Positions 6,831 through 14,777 are shown, counted from the first letter of the stretch. The stretch: DNA of 27,119 bases from JBEIHX01 sp040381075 (GCA_040381075.1 JBEIHX010000043.1:1-27119), one strand, 5' to 3'. The notes: a model not told the origin generated them from the sequence alone. Numbers and translations are program-made.

Positions 6831-7505
6831 TCACCGCTTGACGACGAGCAGAACTCCGTCTCCCACCGATGTCATTGCAATGTCTACGCGCGGATCGTCG
6901 CGGGCGGTTGTCGCCAGGGCGCGCAGCGCCTGGGTGTCGGCGTCGTCGCGGGCGGGATCTGCGACGGCCCCGCTCCACAGGACGTTGTCGAAGGCCATCA
7001 CGCCGAGCGGTCCCAGGAGTGTGAGGCAGCGCTCATAGTAGTCGCAATAGCCTGTCTTGTCGGCGTCCACGAAGATGAAGTCGAAGCTGTCCGCGCGGCC
7101 CTCGGCGATCAGCGCATCGAGGCTCGCCAGCGCCGGCCCGAGCCGGGTTTCGATGATGTCCTCAACACCGGCCTGCGCCCAGTATCCGCGCGCCTGGCGC
7201 AGGAATTCCGGGCTGATGTCGCAGGCGGTCAGCCGCGCCTCGCCGCCATGGTTTTCGCGCAGCGCCAGCGCAGTGACGAGCGCGGAGTAACCGGTGAACA
7301 CCCCGACCTCGAGTGCGCGTTTGGCGCGGATAAGGCGCACCAGAAGCTGCAGGAAGGCGCCCTGCTCGGATGAGATCTGCATGCCGGCGAGGCGGCCCAT
7401 GGCGGCGGTGTCAAGCCGACAGCGGGCGGCGGCGGGGTGTTCTGGACGATTGGCGCGGGAGAGATATTGGATGATGTCTGGAGAAAGACCCAGCGAACGG
7501 CTCAT
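6831..7505 (-). CDS. Class I SAM-dependent O-methyltransferase (CCoAOMT-like, family 3)
   Basis: This 224-aa enzyme matches the caffeoyl-CoA/catechol O-methyltransferase family. Motif I for S-adenosylmethionine is ALEVGVFTGYSAL (residues 64-76). Motif III is FDFIFVDADK (residues 141-150), with D147 and D149 as probable metal ligands and K150 as the conserved lysine. The stretch DNVLWSGAV follows as expected. Bacterial members methylate small catechol-like phenolics; the substrate here is unknown. The ATG at 7505 begins the usual N-terminal helix and has AGGA upstream. It sits 36 bp after zapE and 25 bp before ppa on the same strand, so it is probably an operon member, although no functional link between these three is established. 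Confidence 0.92.
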   Translation of the reverse strand: MSRSLGLSPDIIQYLSRANRPEHPAAARCRLDTAAMGRLAGMQISSEQGAFLQLLVRLIRAKRALEVGVFTGYSALVTALALRENHGGEARLTACDISPEFLRQARGYWAQAGVEDIIETRLGPALASLDALIAEGRADSFDFIFVDADKTGYCDYYERCLTLLGPLGVMAFDNVLWSGAVADPARDDADTQALRALATTARDDPRVDIAMTSVGDGVLLVVKR

Positions 7506-7541
7506 GGTCGAGGTCCTGCTGCGAAGCCCGGCTCCAGTCGT

Positions 7542-8618
7542 TTACGCCGCCGCACGGGCCAGGCCAAGATAGTCGGCCGAGCGCATCTCCATGAGGCGCG
7601 AGACGGTGCGCTCGAACTCGAAGGCGCCGTCGCCCTGCGGATAAAGCGCGTCCGGGGCGGCGGCGGCGGAGGCCACGAGCTTGGTTTTCGCTTCGTAGAG
7701 CGCGTCGATCAGGGTGACGAAGCGTCTGGCTTCATTGCGCTGGGCAGGCGAGAGCACGGGGATGTGTTCGAGCAGCACGGTGTGGAACACCCGGGCGATC
7801 TCAAGATAGTCGGCCGCGCCGAGCGGACGGGCGCACAGATCCTCAAACCGCAGGCGCAGGCAGCCTGCCGCCGTCTGCGTCAGTTCGGTTTCACGCCCCT
7901 GGACGCTGAGACGATAGGCGACCGGCCTGGCGCCGAGCGTCAGTCGCTCCCAGGCGAGGTCCATGGCCGCGTCGGCGGCGGGTCCGAGCGGCGCATGCCA
8001 GGTTGGCGCGGCCATCAGGCGCTCCAGCCGGTAGTCACGCGCGCCCATGACGGGGCGCACCTCGACATTGCGTTTCAGGAGCGCGATGAACGGCAGGAAC
8101 AGCTGTCGGTTAAGCCCGTTCCTGTAGAGGTCGTCGGGCGGCCGGTTCGACGTCGCCACCACCACGACGCCGCGATTGAACAGCGCCTCGAAGAGACGTC
8201 CAAGGATCATTGCGTCGGCGATGTCATTGACCTGCAGCTCATCAAAGCACAGCAGAAGGGCGCGGCGGGCGACCGCGTCGGCGACGTGGCGAATGGGATC
8301 GCCGCGGTGGTCGCGGCGCGCCTTGGCGATGGCGGCGTGGATCTCCAGCATGAAGTCGTGAAAGTGCACCCGACGCTTCACGATCAGCGGCGCGGCCTCG
8401 AAGAACAGGTCCATGAGCATGGACTTGCCGCGCCCGACCGGGCCCCAGAGATAGAGCCCGCTGCGCCGGCGCGGTTTGGAGAACAGGCGCGGGCGGTCAT
8501 AGCCGCGCAGGGCCTCAGCCAGATGGTCGAGCGCCTGGGCGGCGGCGAGCTGGGCCTCGTCCACAGACAATGCGCCGCTGGCGACGCGCGCACGATAGGC
8601 GCCGAGGACATGCCCCAT
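7542..8618 (-). CDS. zapE: Cell division protein ZapE (AFG1-like ATPase)
   Basis: This 358-aa protein belongs to the AFG1/ZapE family of AAA-type ATPases. The Walker A motif is GPVGRGKS (residues 59-66, K65) and Walker B is LLCFDELQ (D125, E126). These are followed by ATSNRPPDDLY (sensor region) and a C-terminal GARDYRLERL segment typical of the family. In Escherichia coli ZapE associates with the Z ring and destabilises FtsZ polymers under stress; eukaryotic AFG1 acts in mitochondrial protein quality control. In many alphaproteobacteria zapE is next to malate dehydrogenase, which is absent here. The start at 8618 matches the family N-terminus; AAGGGATGG lies a little far upstream. It follows the 32-aa microprotein gene by 69 bp. 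Confidence 0.94.
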   Translation of the reverse strand: MGHVLGAYRARVASGALSVDEAQLAAAQALDHLAEALRGYDRPRLFSKPRRRSGLYLWGPVGRGKSMLMDLFFEAAPLIVKRRVHFHDFMLEIHAAIAKARRDHRGDPIRHVADAVARRALLLCFDELQVNDIADAMILGRLFEALFNRGVVVVATSNRPPDDLYRNGLNRQLFLPFIALLKRNVEVRPVMGARDYRLERLMAAPTWHAPLGPAADAAMDLAWERLTLGARPVAYRLSVQGRETELTQTAAGCLRLRFEDLCARPLGAADYLEIARVFHTVLLEHIPVLSPAQRNEARRFVTLIDALYEAKTKLVASAAAAPDALYPQGDGAFEFERTVSRLMEMRSADYLGLARAAA

Positions 8619-8687
8619 GAGCTGACCATCCCTTTCGCGTGTTAGGTAGCCATCCTGATGCGTGCGGCCAAGGGCGGGCGGTGCGGA

Positions 8688-8786
8688 TTACACAAGCTTC
8701 AACAGGACGGCGACGGCCACGCCGCCCGAGGCGGCGGCGAGGAGGACAAGAGCGGCGAAGAGCCGGGGGCGCTGAATTCTGGTCAT
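8688..8786 (-). CDS. 32-aa single-helix microprotein
   Basis: A 32-codon ORF starts at an ATG that overlaps the stop of the desaturase gene as ATGA (8783-8786), a classic translational coupling layout. The product has a short basic N-terminus (MTRIQRPR) and then one hydrophobic helix of about 22 residues rich in Ala, Val and Leu, ending KLV. It is most likely a single-pass inner-membrane peptide with N-in orientation. No family is recognised. It is too short for ordinary gene callers. The support is the exact overlap, the positive-inside N-terminus and the continuous hydrophobic helix. It might interact with the membrane-bound desaturase, but that is only inference from position. A chance hydrophobic ORF in high-G+C DNA remains possible. 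Confidence 0.5.
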   Translation of the reverse strand: MTRIQRPRLFAALVLLAAASGGVAVAVLLKLV

Positions 8787-9607
8787 GGCGGCATGTGGCC
8801 GCGCTGGACGGTCGCGCGCAAGGGCTGAAGCAGCAGGTTGAGACCGCCCTGGTCGGCCGGCGCCCGGAACTCCCCCTGACCCAGGCGCGAGGCTGGGGGA
8901 TCGCCGCGGTAGGTTTTGAACAGGCGATCCCACACGGACAGGAAGAAACCGAAATTGGTGTCGCTGTCGGCGCGGTCTTCGCCGTGATGACGCCGATGCA
9001 TGGCGGGCGTGACGATGACATGGCGCAGCACGCGGTCCAGTCGGGCCGGCAGGCGGGCGTTGGCGTGGTTGAACATGGCGCTGGCGTTGAGGAGCGCCTC
9101 GAACGCCAGGACGGCTGGCGCCGGGGCCCCCAGGAGGACGACCGCGCCGCCCTTCCATGCGAGGGAAAACAGGATCTCCACCGGGTGGAAGCGCAGCGCC
9201 GTGGTCACGTCGATGTCGACGTCGGCGTGATGCACGCGGTGCAGCCGCCACAACGGGCGGATGGCGTGGGTGGCGCGATGCTGGAGGTAGACGGCGAGGT
9301 CAAGCGCCAGGATCGTGGCGGCGAAGGCTGCGGGGGGCGGCGGCGTGATGATGTTGAGCAGGCCCACGCCGAGGTGCTGGGCCCAGAGGGCGACGCCGAC
9401 GAGCCCGGCCGGCGCGAGGAGGCGCGACGCCGCCGCGCCACAGACCATCAGGAGCGCTGCGCCGGGCCATCGGGTGCTGCGCGCCAGCAGGCGCACGCGG
9501 TCCGGGCGCATGGTCTCCCACACGGCGAGAAGCACGAACAGGCCGACGAAAATCACCAGCCTGACCCCGGTCGCCTGCGACAGCACGCCGGCGTGGCTGC
9601 TCAGCAC
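8783..9607 (-). CDS. Sterol desaturase / fatty acid hydroxylase family membrane protein
   Basis: This protein of about 274 aa has four or more hydrophobic segments. It carries the histidine clusters of the fatty acid hydroxylase superfamily: HRATH, HRVHH followed by ADVD, and HRRHHGED, which together bind a di-iron centre. Members oxidise membrane lipids such as carotenoids, hopanoids, ceramides or alkylglycerols using oxygen and electrons from a reductase; the lipid here is unknown. I take the GTG at 9607, which overlaps the TGA of the upstream lipoprotein gene by a few bases. Another GTG at 9586 is also possible, and an ATG-less extension to 9673 would add only hydrophilic residues. The stop overlaps the microprotein start. 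A C-terminal tail of about 40 residues after the last histidine box is poorly conserved. Confidence 0.87.
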   Translation of the reverse strand: MLSSHAGVLSQATGVRLVIFVGLFVLLAVWETMRPDRVRLLARSTRWPGAALLMVCGAAASRLLAPAGLVGVALWAQHLGVGLLNIITPPPPAAFAATILALDLAVYLQHRATHAIRPLWRLHRVHHADVDIDVTTALRFHPVEILFSLAWKGGAVVLLGAPAPAVLAFEALLNASAMFNHANARLPARLDRVLRHVIVTPAMHRRHHGEDRADSDTNFGFFLSVWDRLFKTYRGDPPASRLGQGEFRAPADQGGLNLLLQPLRATVQRGHMPP

Positions 9608-10521
9608 TGGTCGTAGCTCAGCCACCCGACCAGCCCCCCCGACGGGTCCTTCAGTTCTTCGGTGCGGAAGCACTGCCCGCCCGGCGCCGGCACAGCGGGC
9701 GCGCGCGACAGCAGCGGCGCGCCTTCGCCCTCAACGTAATCGCCCTGGGCGATCGGCTCGAACAGGCTGACCGCGCCGCCGGCGCGCGGCGCGCTGCACG
9801 CATAGCGTCCGCGCAGCGCGTCAATCAGGCGCACCGAGGCCTGGCCGCCAGCCATGGCGTGGGCCATCGTCACGCGCGGCTGGGGACCCGGCGCGGCGGC
9901 GAGGCAGGCGTCGATGGCCGGCAGGAGTTCGAGTGCAGCGTCAGCCCAGTCCTTGCCCGGTCCAGCTTCGAAACGGCCCTGCTGGGCGCAGCCCTGATAC
10001 GCGACGCCGCCCTCGATGATCTGCATGCGGTAGGCGCGGGTCTCGCCGGATGCGTCGAGGCAGGGCTGGGCCGCGAGGGTCACCTGAAGGGGGCCGGCGG
10101 TGAATTTCAGAACGCCGCCAGCGGGCCGCAGACCGGGTGTTCTGGCGACGACCGGCGCCTCTTCGGGCCGGGAAAAGCGGATTTCGCCGCCATCGATTTC
10201 GGCAGACCAGAAGGGTTCTGACCCGGCGGCTGCAAAGGGACCCTCAAAGGAGGCCGCCGCGTCGGGCGGGGGCAGTCCGGGACCTTTCTCGAATGGCTCT
10301 GTGGGGGCGCTTGGGGCCGTCATTGCGGCGTCCCTGGCGCCGTCGCCTTGCGCCGCGCCGTCCCGGTCCAACAGGTCGCAGCCGCTGATGAGCGCCAGCG
10401 CCGCGACGCCGACCAGCGCGCGCCGGCCGGCCTGGGCTTGGACAGGGCCTGACAGGTGGCCGCCGGCGTCGCCGGACGCGGTCCTTCGGTGGAAGCACAG
10501 GCCGTGGAAGCGCAGGTTCAT
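9601..10521 (-). CDS. Predicted lipoprotein with COG3650-like domain
   Basis: The 306-aa product has a long basic N-terminal leader and then a hydrophobic stretch ending in a lipobox, ALISGC, with lipidated Cys at residue 48. Asp follows at +2, which in enterobacteria favours inner-membrane retention. The central part (about residues 100-180) contains SEPFWSAEIDGGEIRFSRPEE and a later QPCLDASGETRAY-QGCA stretch. These resemble the COG3650 family of periplasmic or membrane proteins of unknown function. The C-terminal 100 residues contain four more cysteines and seem to be an additional domain that I do not recognise. The ATG at 10521 is the only standard start before the lipobox; its possible ribosome site GTGAG lies inside the first unit of a tandem repeat. 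The gene overlaps the downstream desaturase. Confidence 0.7.
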   Translation of the reverse strand: MNLRFHGLCFHRRTASGDAGGHLSGPVQAQAGRRALVGVAALALISGCDLLDRDGAAQGDGARDAAMTAPSAPTEPFEKGPGLPPPDAAASFEGPFAAAGSEPFWSAEIDGGEIRFSRPEEAPVVARTPGLRPAGGVLKFTAGPLQVTLAAQPCLDASGETRAYRMQIIEGGVAYQGCAQQGRFEAGPGKDWADAALELLPAIDACLAAAPGPQPRVTMAHAMAGGQASVRLIDALRGRYACSAPRAGGAVSLFEPIAQGDYVEGEGAPLLSRAPAVPAPGGQCFRTEELKDPSGGLVGWLSYDQC

Positions 10522-10526
10522 TGGGA

Positions 10527-10568
10527 CGATCTCACTTCGGCGATCTTACTTCGGCGACCTTACCCGGG
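10527..10568. repeat. 14-bp tandem array, 3 units
   Basis: CGATCTCACTTCGG (10527-10540), CGATCTTACTTCGG (10541-10554) and CGACCTTACCCGGG (10555-10568) show progressive divergence. The array starts five bases upstream of the lipoprotein start codon and so lies in its untranslated leader or promoter. Confidence 0.9.
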
Positions 10569-10681
10569 CGGGTCCATGACGCGATCCCGTCTGACGACGC
10601 CCTGGCCACCCCCGAGACCTGGGGGCGCGAACGGGAAACCGCCCGGGGATCCGCCGCCGCGCTGGGCCAGCCAGCTTCGTC

Positions 10682-10720
10682 GGGCAGGCTCCCCAGGGCA
10701 GGCTCCCAGGCAGGCTCCCT
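10682..10720. repeat. 12-14 bp tandem array, 3 units of decreasing length
   Basis: Units are GGGCAGGCTCCCCA (10682-10695), GGGCAGGCTCCCA (10696-10708) and GGCAGGCTCCCT (10709-10720). They differ mainly in homopolymer length, as expected from slippage. Confidence 0.85.
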
Positions 10721-10729
10721 CGAGCAGGC

Positions 10730-10785
10730 TTCGTTATGCAGGCTTCGTCATGCAGGCTTCGTCATGCAGGGTGTGTCATGCAGGC
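10730..10785. repeat. 14-bp tandem array, 4 units
   Basis: Units of consensus TTCGTCATGCAGGC lie at 10730-10743 (one difference), 10744-10757, 10758-10771 (last base changed) and 10772-10785 (first bases TGTG). The array ends 117 bp before the DNA methyltransferase ATG. Confidence 0.93.
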
Positions 10786-10902
10786 CGCACCGCGCCGGGC
10801 CCGGACGCCTCACGCACACGGCGTCCTGCATGGCACGATGCGTCCAATCTTTGCTGGGCGACACTACGCGTTCTGCTGCGATCAGGCTAGTATGGGGCGG
10901 CA

Positions 10903-12054
10903 ATGTCCGAGTCGCGACCGACCTATCTTGAATTCTTCGCTGGCGGCGGCCTGGCGGGCCTTGGGCTTGGCCCGGGCTGGCGGCGGCTGTTCGCAAATGA
11001 TCGCGACGGCGCCAAAGGCCGGGCGTTTCAGCAGAATTTCCCGGGTGAGCCGTTTCGGCCGGGCGATGTCTGGGAACTGGACGTCTGGGACCTGCCGGAC
11101 GGGCGGCCTGATCTCGCCTGGGCGTCGTTTCCCTGCCAGGATCTCTCCGTGGCGGGCGGGCGCGGCGGCCTGGACGCGCCGCGGTCAGCTGCGTTCTGGG
11201 GTTTCTGGCGGCTGATGGAAGGGCTGGCCGGACAGGGGCGCGCGCCAAGGCTGATCGTTCTGGAAAACGTCGTCGGTCTCCTGTCGTCGCGGGCGGGCGC
11301 GGATTTTGCAGCGATCGGGGCGGCGCTGGCCAAGGCCGGTTACAGGTTTGGCGCGCTGGAGATCGATGCGGCGGATTTCCTGCCGCACAGCCGGCCCCGG
11401 GTGTTTGTGGTGGCGGCGGCAGGCGACGCCACGATCCCACGCGGCCTGACAGCGGCTGACCCGTGTTCGCCCGGGCATACGCCGGCCGTCCGCAAGGCGG
11501 CGGCGGCGCTCGGCGGACCAGCCCTGGCGCATTGGCTGTGGTGGCGTCTGCCTGCGCCGGCGGCGCGCAACACCACGCTTGCGGACGTGCTTGATCACGA
11601 CCCCTGCGACGTCTGCTGGAATACGCCGGACAAGACCAACAGGCTGATTGCGCAGATGGACGCGCGCCACCGCGCGCGCCTGGCCGGCGTCCAGGCGACT
11701 GGGGCGCCGGGCGTTGGCGCGCTCTACCGGCGCATTCGTGAAACGCCGGCTGGCCGCGTGCAGCGCGCCGAGGTGCGGTTTGACGGACTTGCCGGATGCC
11801 TGCGCACGGCGGCCGGCGGATCGAGCCGGCAAACCCTGGTCTTCGTCGATGGCGATACGGTCCGCACACGCCTTGTTTCGCCGCGGGAAGCCGCCCGCCT
11901 CATGGGTCTGCCTGACGAGTATGTGCTGCCGGCGCGCGCAACGGCGGCTTTGCACCTTCTGGGCGATGCGGTGGCGGTTCCCGCCGTGCGCTGGATCGCC
12001 GATCAGATCCTTGAACCCGTGCTTGCGGGCGCGCGCGCGCGCAAAGTCGCGTGA
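10903..12054 (+). CDS. DNA cytosine-5 methyltransferase
   Basis: This 383-aa enzyme methylates the C5 of cytosine in a specific DNA sequence using S-adenosylmethionine. Motif I is EFFAGGGLAGLGLG (about residues 10-23). Motif IV is FPCQDLS with catalytic C78. Motif VI is ENV (E121-V123), motif VIII is SRPRVF (near residue 165) and the C-terminal motif is SPREAARLMGLPDEY. All the expected blocks are present and in order, so it is probably active. The target site cannot be read from sequence. GGGGCGG about three bases before the ATG serves as ribosome site. The stop overlaps the Vsr start as GTGA. No restriction endonuclease is visible in the flanking genes, so it behaves as a solitary, Dcm-like methylase. 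Its base composition is like the host's, so recent transfer is not obvious. Confidence 0.93.
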   Translation: MSESRPTYLEFFAGGGLAGLGLGPGWRRLFANDRDGAKGRAFQQNFPGEPFRPGDVWELDVWDLPDGRPDLAWASFPCQDLSVAGGRGGLDAPRSAAFWGFWRLMEGLAGQGRAPRLIVLENVVGLLSSRAGADFAAIGAALAKAGYRFGALEIDAADFLPHSRPRVFVVAAAGDATIPRGLTAADPCSPGHTPAVRKAAAALGGPALAHWLWWRLPAPAARNTTLADVLDHDPCDVCWNTPDKTNRLIAQMDARHRARLAGVQATGAPGVGALYRRIRETPAGRVQRAEVRFDGLAGCLRTAAGGSSRQTLVFVDGDTVRTRLVSPREAARLMGLPDEYVLPARATAALHLLGDAVAVPAVRWIADQILEPVLAGARARKVA

Positions 12055-12488
12055 GCGCGTCGACGACGGATGTTTTCATCCCGCAGCAGCGTTCCGCGGT
12101 GATGCGCGCCGTCAAGGGCCGCAACACAGTCCCGGAGATGATGGTGCGCCGCGCGGTTCACGCGATGGGGCGCCGTTTTCGTCTGCATCGCCGCGATCTG
12201 CCGGGCGCACCGGATCTTGTGCTGGCGCGACATCGCATCGCGATTTTTGTGCACGGGTGCTTCTGGCACGGTCATGACTGCGCGCGCGGCGCGCGCGCGC
12301 CAAAGCAGAACGCCGCCTATTGGCGCGACAAGATCGCCCGCAACCGTGCGCGCGACACACGCAATGTCGGGGCTCTCGAAACGGCTGGGTGGCGGGTGAT
12401 CGTCGTCTGGGAATGCGACCTCAGGCGCGCCGGCTGGCGTGACCGGCTTGCTGATGCGTTGGGCGATGTCTCAGGCGCCGCACGCTAG
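12051..12488 (+). CDS. vsr: Very short patch repair endonuclease (Vsr)
   Basis: This 145-aa nuclease nicks DNA 5' of the T in T:G mismatches produced when 5-methylcytosine deaminates, limiting mutation at methylated sites. Comparison with Escherichia coli Vsr as I remember it supports the assignment. E29 (in VPEMMVRR), catalytic D55 in PGAPDLV, and the IFVHGCFWHGHDC block (H68, zinc ligands C70, H75, C77, and H73) are all there, followed by a WECDL cysteine as the fourth zinc ligand. The start is GTG at 12051, overlapping the methyltransferase stop by four bases (GTGA), so the two are translationally coupled. The GC-rich run at 12283-12300 lies within the coding sequence, after the zinc motif. 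Confidence 0.95.
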   Translation: MSASTTDVFIPQQRSAVMRAVKGRNTVPEMMVRRAVHAMGRRFRLHRRDLPGAPDLVLARHRIAIFVHGCFWHGHDCARGARAPKQNAAYWRDKIARNRARDTRNVGALETAGWRVIVVWECDLRRAGWRDRLADALGDVSGAAR

Positions 12489-13209
12489 GCGCGCGCTGCG
12501 GCGCGCCGCAGCAGTGGTCGGCGCGATGGTCGCCGGCGTGGCGGCGCTGCTGCTCCTGACAATGCGCTTCGCAGATGCGCGCCTCTATCCGGCGGCAGGA
12601 CCATCTGTGATCGTGTTTGTCGCCGACAACGGATTTCACAGCGATCTGGTGATCCCGGTGCGCGATCTCGCGGCCGCGGCCGATACACTGGACGCGCCGC
12701 GCGTGCGCGGCGTTCTGGCGCGCTTCAAGGGCCTGGACTTTGTGATGCTGGGCTGGGGCGATCTGCAGTTCTACACTGGCCCCGCGACCGTTGATTTGCA
12801 CCAGGCAGGCGTCGGGGTGCTGGCGGCGCTTGGCCTCAACGGCGCCGGCGCGGTGCACGTCGCAGGGTTTACGGGCGATCCGCGCCTGCGGCTGGCGACC
12901 CGCCGCATGGTGCGCCTGCGGCTGAGCCGGCAGGGTGTTTCGCGCCTGGTGATGCGCCTGGAGGCGACCATTTCGGACTCGACGCCGCTGCGTGCGGGCG
13001 TCTACGGGGATGCAAGCGCGTTCTTTCCAAGCGGGCGTCGATTCCACCTGTTCAACCTGTGCAATCATTGGACGGCGGAGCTTTTGGACGCGGCGGGGGT
13101 TGCGACCCATGCGCTCCTTGCGGGCGCGCCTGACGCCCTGATCGGCGATCTGGTGTGGCGCGCAGGCGGCGAGGTCATTGCCCTGCCGGATCCTGCGCCT
13201 GCGCCGTGA
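12466..13209 (+). CDS. DUF2459 (TIGR02117) family membrane-anchored protein
   Basis: This protein of about 247 aa has one N-terminal membrane helix (about residues 13-32) and an extracytoplasmic domain. Family features are VFVADNGFHSDLVIPV, FVMLGWGDLQFYT, GAVHVAGF and FNLCNHWTAELLDAAG with a conserved Cys. These match the DUF2459 family, named after its frequent occurrence near urease genes; no urease gene is here and no activity is proven. The start is ambiguous: the ATG at 12466 gives a basic leader directly before the helix, while an ATG at 12454 and a GTG at 12439 would extend it. All overlap the end of vsr (stop 12486-12488), so it is probably translated from the same messenger, though a functional link to DNA repair is unlikely. 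Confidence 0.85.
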   Translation: MSQAPHARRALRRAAAVVGAMVAGVAALLLLTMRFADARLYPAAGPSVIVFVADNGFHSDLVIPVRDLAAAADTLDAPRVRGVLARFKGLDFVMLGWGDLQFYTGPATVDLHQAGVGVLAALGLNGAGAVHVAGFTGDPRLRLATRRMVRLRLSRQGVSRLVMRLEATISDSTPLRAGVYGDASAFFPSGRRFHLFNLCNHWTAELLDAAGVATHALLAGAPDALIGDLVWRAGGEVIALPDPAPAP

Positions 13210-13336
13210 GCGCTTTTGTCGCAACCGGGAGGCGACGCAAACAGCCGTCAAACCACGCCTTGGCCCATGCCGCCGGTGGCGCGCGTCGGCGTTTGGGTTT
13301 CTATTTGGGACAGATCGCTGACGGATGGGAGGATCC

Positions 13337-14620
13337 ATGGCCCCGCGTTCCGATCTTGGTTTGCGGTTTCACGCCGCGCGCGACCTGCTGTTGGCGGAGG
13401 CTCATGCGCGCCCCTCATCCCCGCTCGCCGCACCGGCGCTCGCCAGCCGCATCGCCACGCTGTCGGGCGAAGCCGGGGTGGAGGCGGATCGTGCGCACAT
13501 GGCGCAGCTGTGCCGGCGTCTCGGCGCGCCGGAACCAGGGCCGCAGGCGCGCTGGTGCGCTCTGGAGGCCGGGACATGGCGATTGCGCTGGGAGCGCCAT
13601 ACGGAGGTCTCGACCTGGTCCTTTTACCGCAGCGCGGAAGGCGTTGCGGTCGCACGCTTCGCCGAGACTGCGCTTGAACTGGCGCCGCAGGATTGGCTTG
13701 CCGGCCTGCCGGGCGAAGTGCTGGCGGCTGTTCACATCGCCATCGCCAGCACGACGGGCGCGCGCGACGGGGTTTTGGCCGAGGATGCGGTGGGCGCGGT
13801 GGTGGGCGGCGACGCCGCGCATCTGATGACCGACTTCCGCGCCGGACCGGACGGTTTCACGCGCATCCTGCTCATCGAGCAGCATGCAGACCCGTCGTTG
13901 ACCGGGCGGATCGTGCAGCAGGTCTTCGAGATTGAGACCTACCGTCTGCTGGCGCTCCTGGCGTTTCCACTCGCGGGCGAAGCCGCGCGCGCCCTCACCA
14001 CATTGGAGATCGAGGCGGAATCGGCCGCGCTTCAGGTCCGCGAGGAGGGCGGCGTCGACGCGGATCGGGCGTTGCTCACACGCCTGGCCGGTCTCGCCGC
14101 CGAGGCGCAGGCGCTGAGCGCGCGCACCCGCTATCGCTTTGCGGCGGCGCGCGCCTATTACGGATTGGTCCTGGAGCGGATCGAACAGTTGCGTGAGTCG
14201 CGCCTGGAGGCGCGCCCGACAATCCGCGAATTCATGGAGCGCCGGCTTGCGCCGGCCATGCGCACCTGCGCGGCGGTGGCGGATCGCGAGGCCGGCGTGA
14301 CGGCCCATATCGCGCGCACGTCGCAGCTGCTCAACACGCGGGTGGAGGTGGCCGCGGAGGTGACGAACGCGAACCTGCTGCGCTCCATGAACGACCGTGC
14401 GGCGCTGCAGGTGCGTCTCCAGGAGACGGTGGAGGGCCTGTCGGTCGTGGCCATGTCCTATTACGCGGTGGGTCTGCTTGGCGCCATCTTCAAGGCGCTC
14501 GAATCTGTCGACAGCGACTTCAATGCGGCCGTTCTGACGGGCTGGTCTGCGCCGGTGGTGCTTGGACTGGCCTACTGGCTGCTGCGCCAGGTCAAGGCGG
14601 GGATCCAGCCGAAGATCTGA
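13337..14620 (+). CDS. DUF3422 family membrane protein
   Basis: This 427-aa protein matches the DUF3422 family, widespread in Proteobacteria and of unknown function. Typical segments are EAHARPSSPL near the N-terminus, WERHTEVSTWSFYR about 90 residues in, and a long alpha-helical, Ala/Arg/Glu-rich middle that probably forms coiled coils. The C-terminus has two hydrophobic helices (about residues 377-394 and 403-420), suggesting membrane attachment near the end. The ATG at 13337 is preceded by GGGAGGA at the right distance (GGGAGGATCC then ATG). That decides the start over the in-frame ATG at 13325, which would itself overlap the ribosome site. It is separated by 127 bp from the DUF2459 gene and converges on hemA. 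Confidence 0.9.
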   Translation: MAPRSDLGLRFHAARDLLLAEAHARPSSPLAAPALASRIATLSGEAGVEADRAHMAQLCRRLGAPEPGPQARWCALEAGTWRLRWERHTEVSTWSFYRSAEGVAVARFAETALELAPQDWLAGLPGEVLAAVHIAIASTTGARDGVLAEDAVGAVVGGDAAHLMTDFRAGPDGFTRILLIEQHADPSLTGRIVQQVFEIETYRLLALLAFPLAGEAARALTTLEIEAESAALQVREEGGVDADRALLTRLAGLAAEAQALSARTRYRFAAARAYYGLVLERIEQLRESRLEARPTIREFMERRLAPAMRTCAAVADREAGVTAHIARTSQLLNTRVEVAAEVTNANLLRSMNDRAALQVRLQETVEGLSVVAMSYYAVGLLGAIFKALESVDSDFNAAVLTGWSAPVVLGLAYWLLRQVKAGIQPKI

Positions 14621-14777
14621 TCTTCCCAGGTGAGAGACCAGGGTCAGGGGAGGCTCGCCAAGGGGAGTGCATGCCCGGGGGGTGCGATCCGCGGGATCCG
14701 GCAGACGGCGGTCCCTGCTCCGCGGGTGACGTCACCGGCGGCGCCGTCGATGGACCGTTCAGGTCCTACCCTCCAGA

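Larger units (their letters stand above)
10522..10902. other. Divergent intergenic region with three tandem arrays
   Basis: This 381-bp gap separates the lipoprotein gene (minus) from the DNA methyltransferase gene (plus), so it must hold both promoters. Three unrelated arrays lie here (10527-10568, 10682-10720, 10730-10785). A TAGTAT hexamer at 10888-10893 could be a -10 box but lies only 9 bases before the methyltransferase ATG and has no clear -35 partner, so I do not call it. GGGGCGG just before the ATG at 10903 is a reasonable ribosome site. Confidence 0.65.

Noticed and set aside
7437..8645. A 402-codon plus-strand ORF opposite zapE
   Set aside because: Antisense shadow of an ATPase with intact Walker motifs; no family similarity.
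12421..13338. A 305-codon minus-strand ORF opposite the DUF2459 gene
   Set aside because: His/Arg/Gln-rich antisense frame without recognisable features.
14725..14736. Perfect palindrome GGTGACGTCACC as an operator
   Set aside because: It lies between convergent gene ends, away from any start codon, and is a single occurrence; it may be chance.
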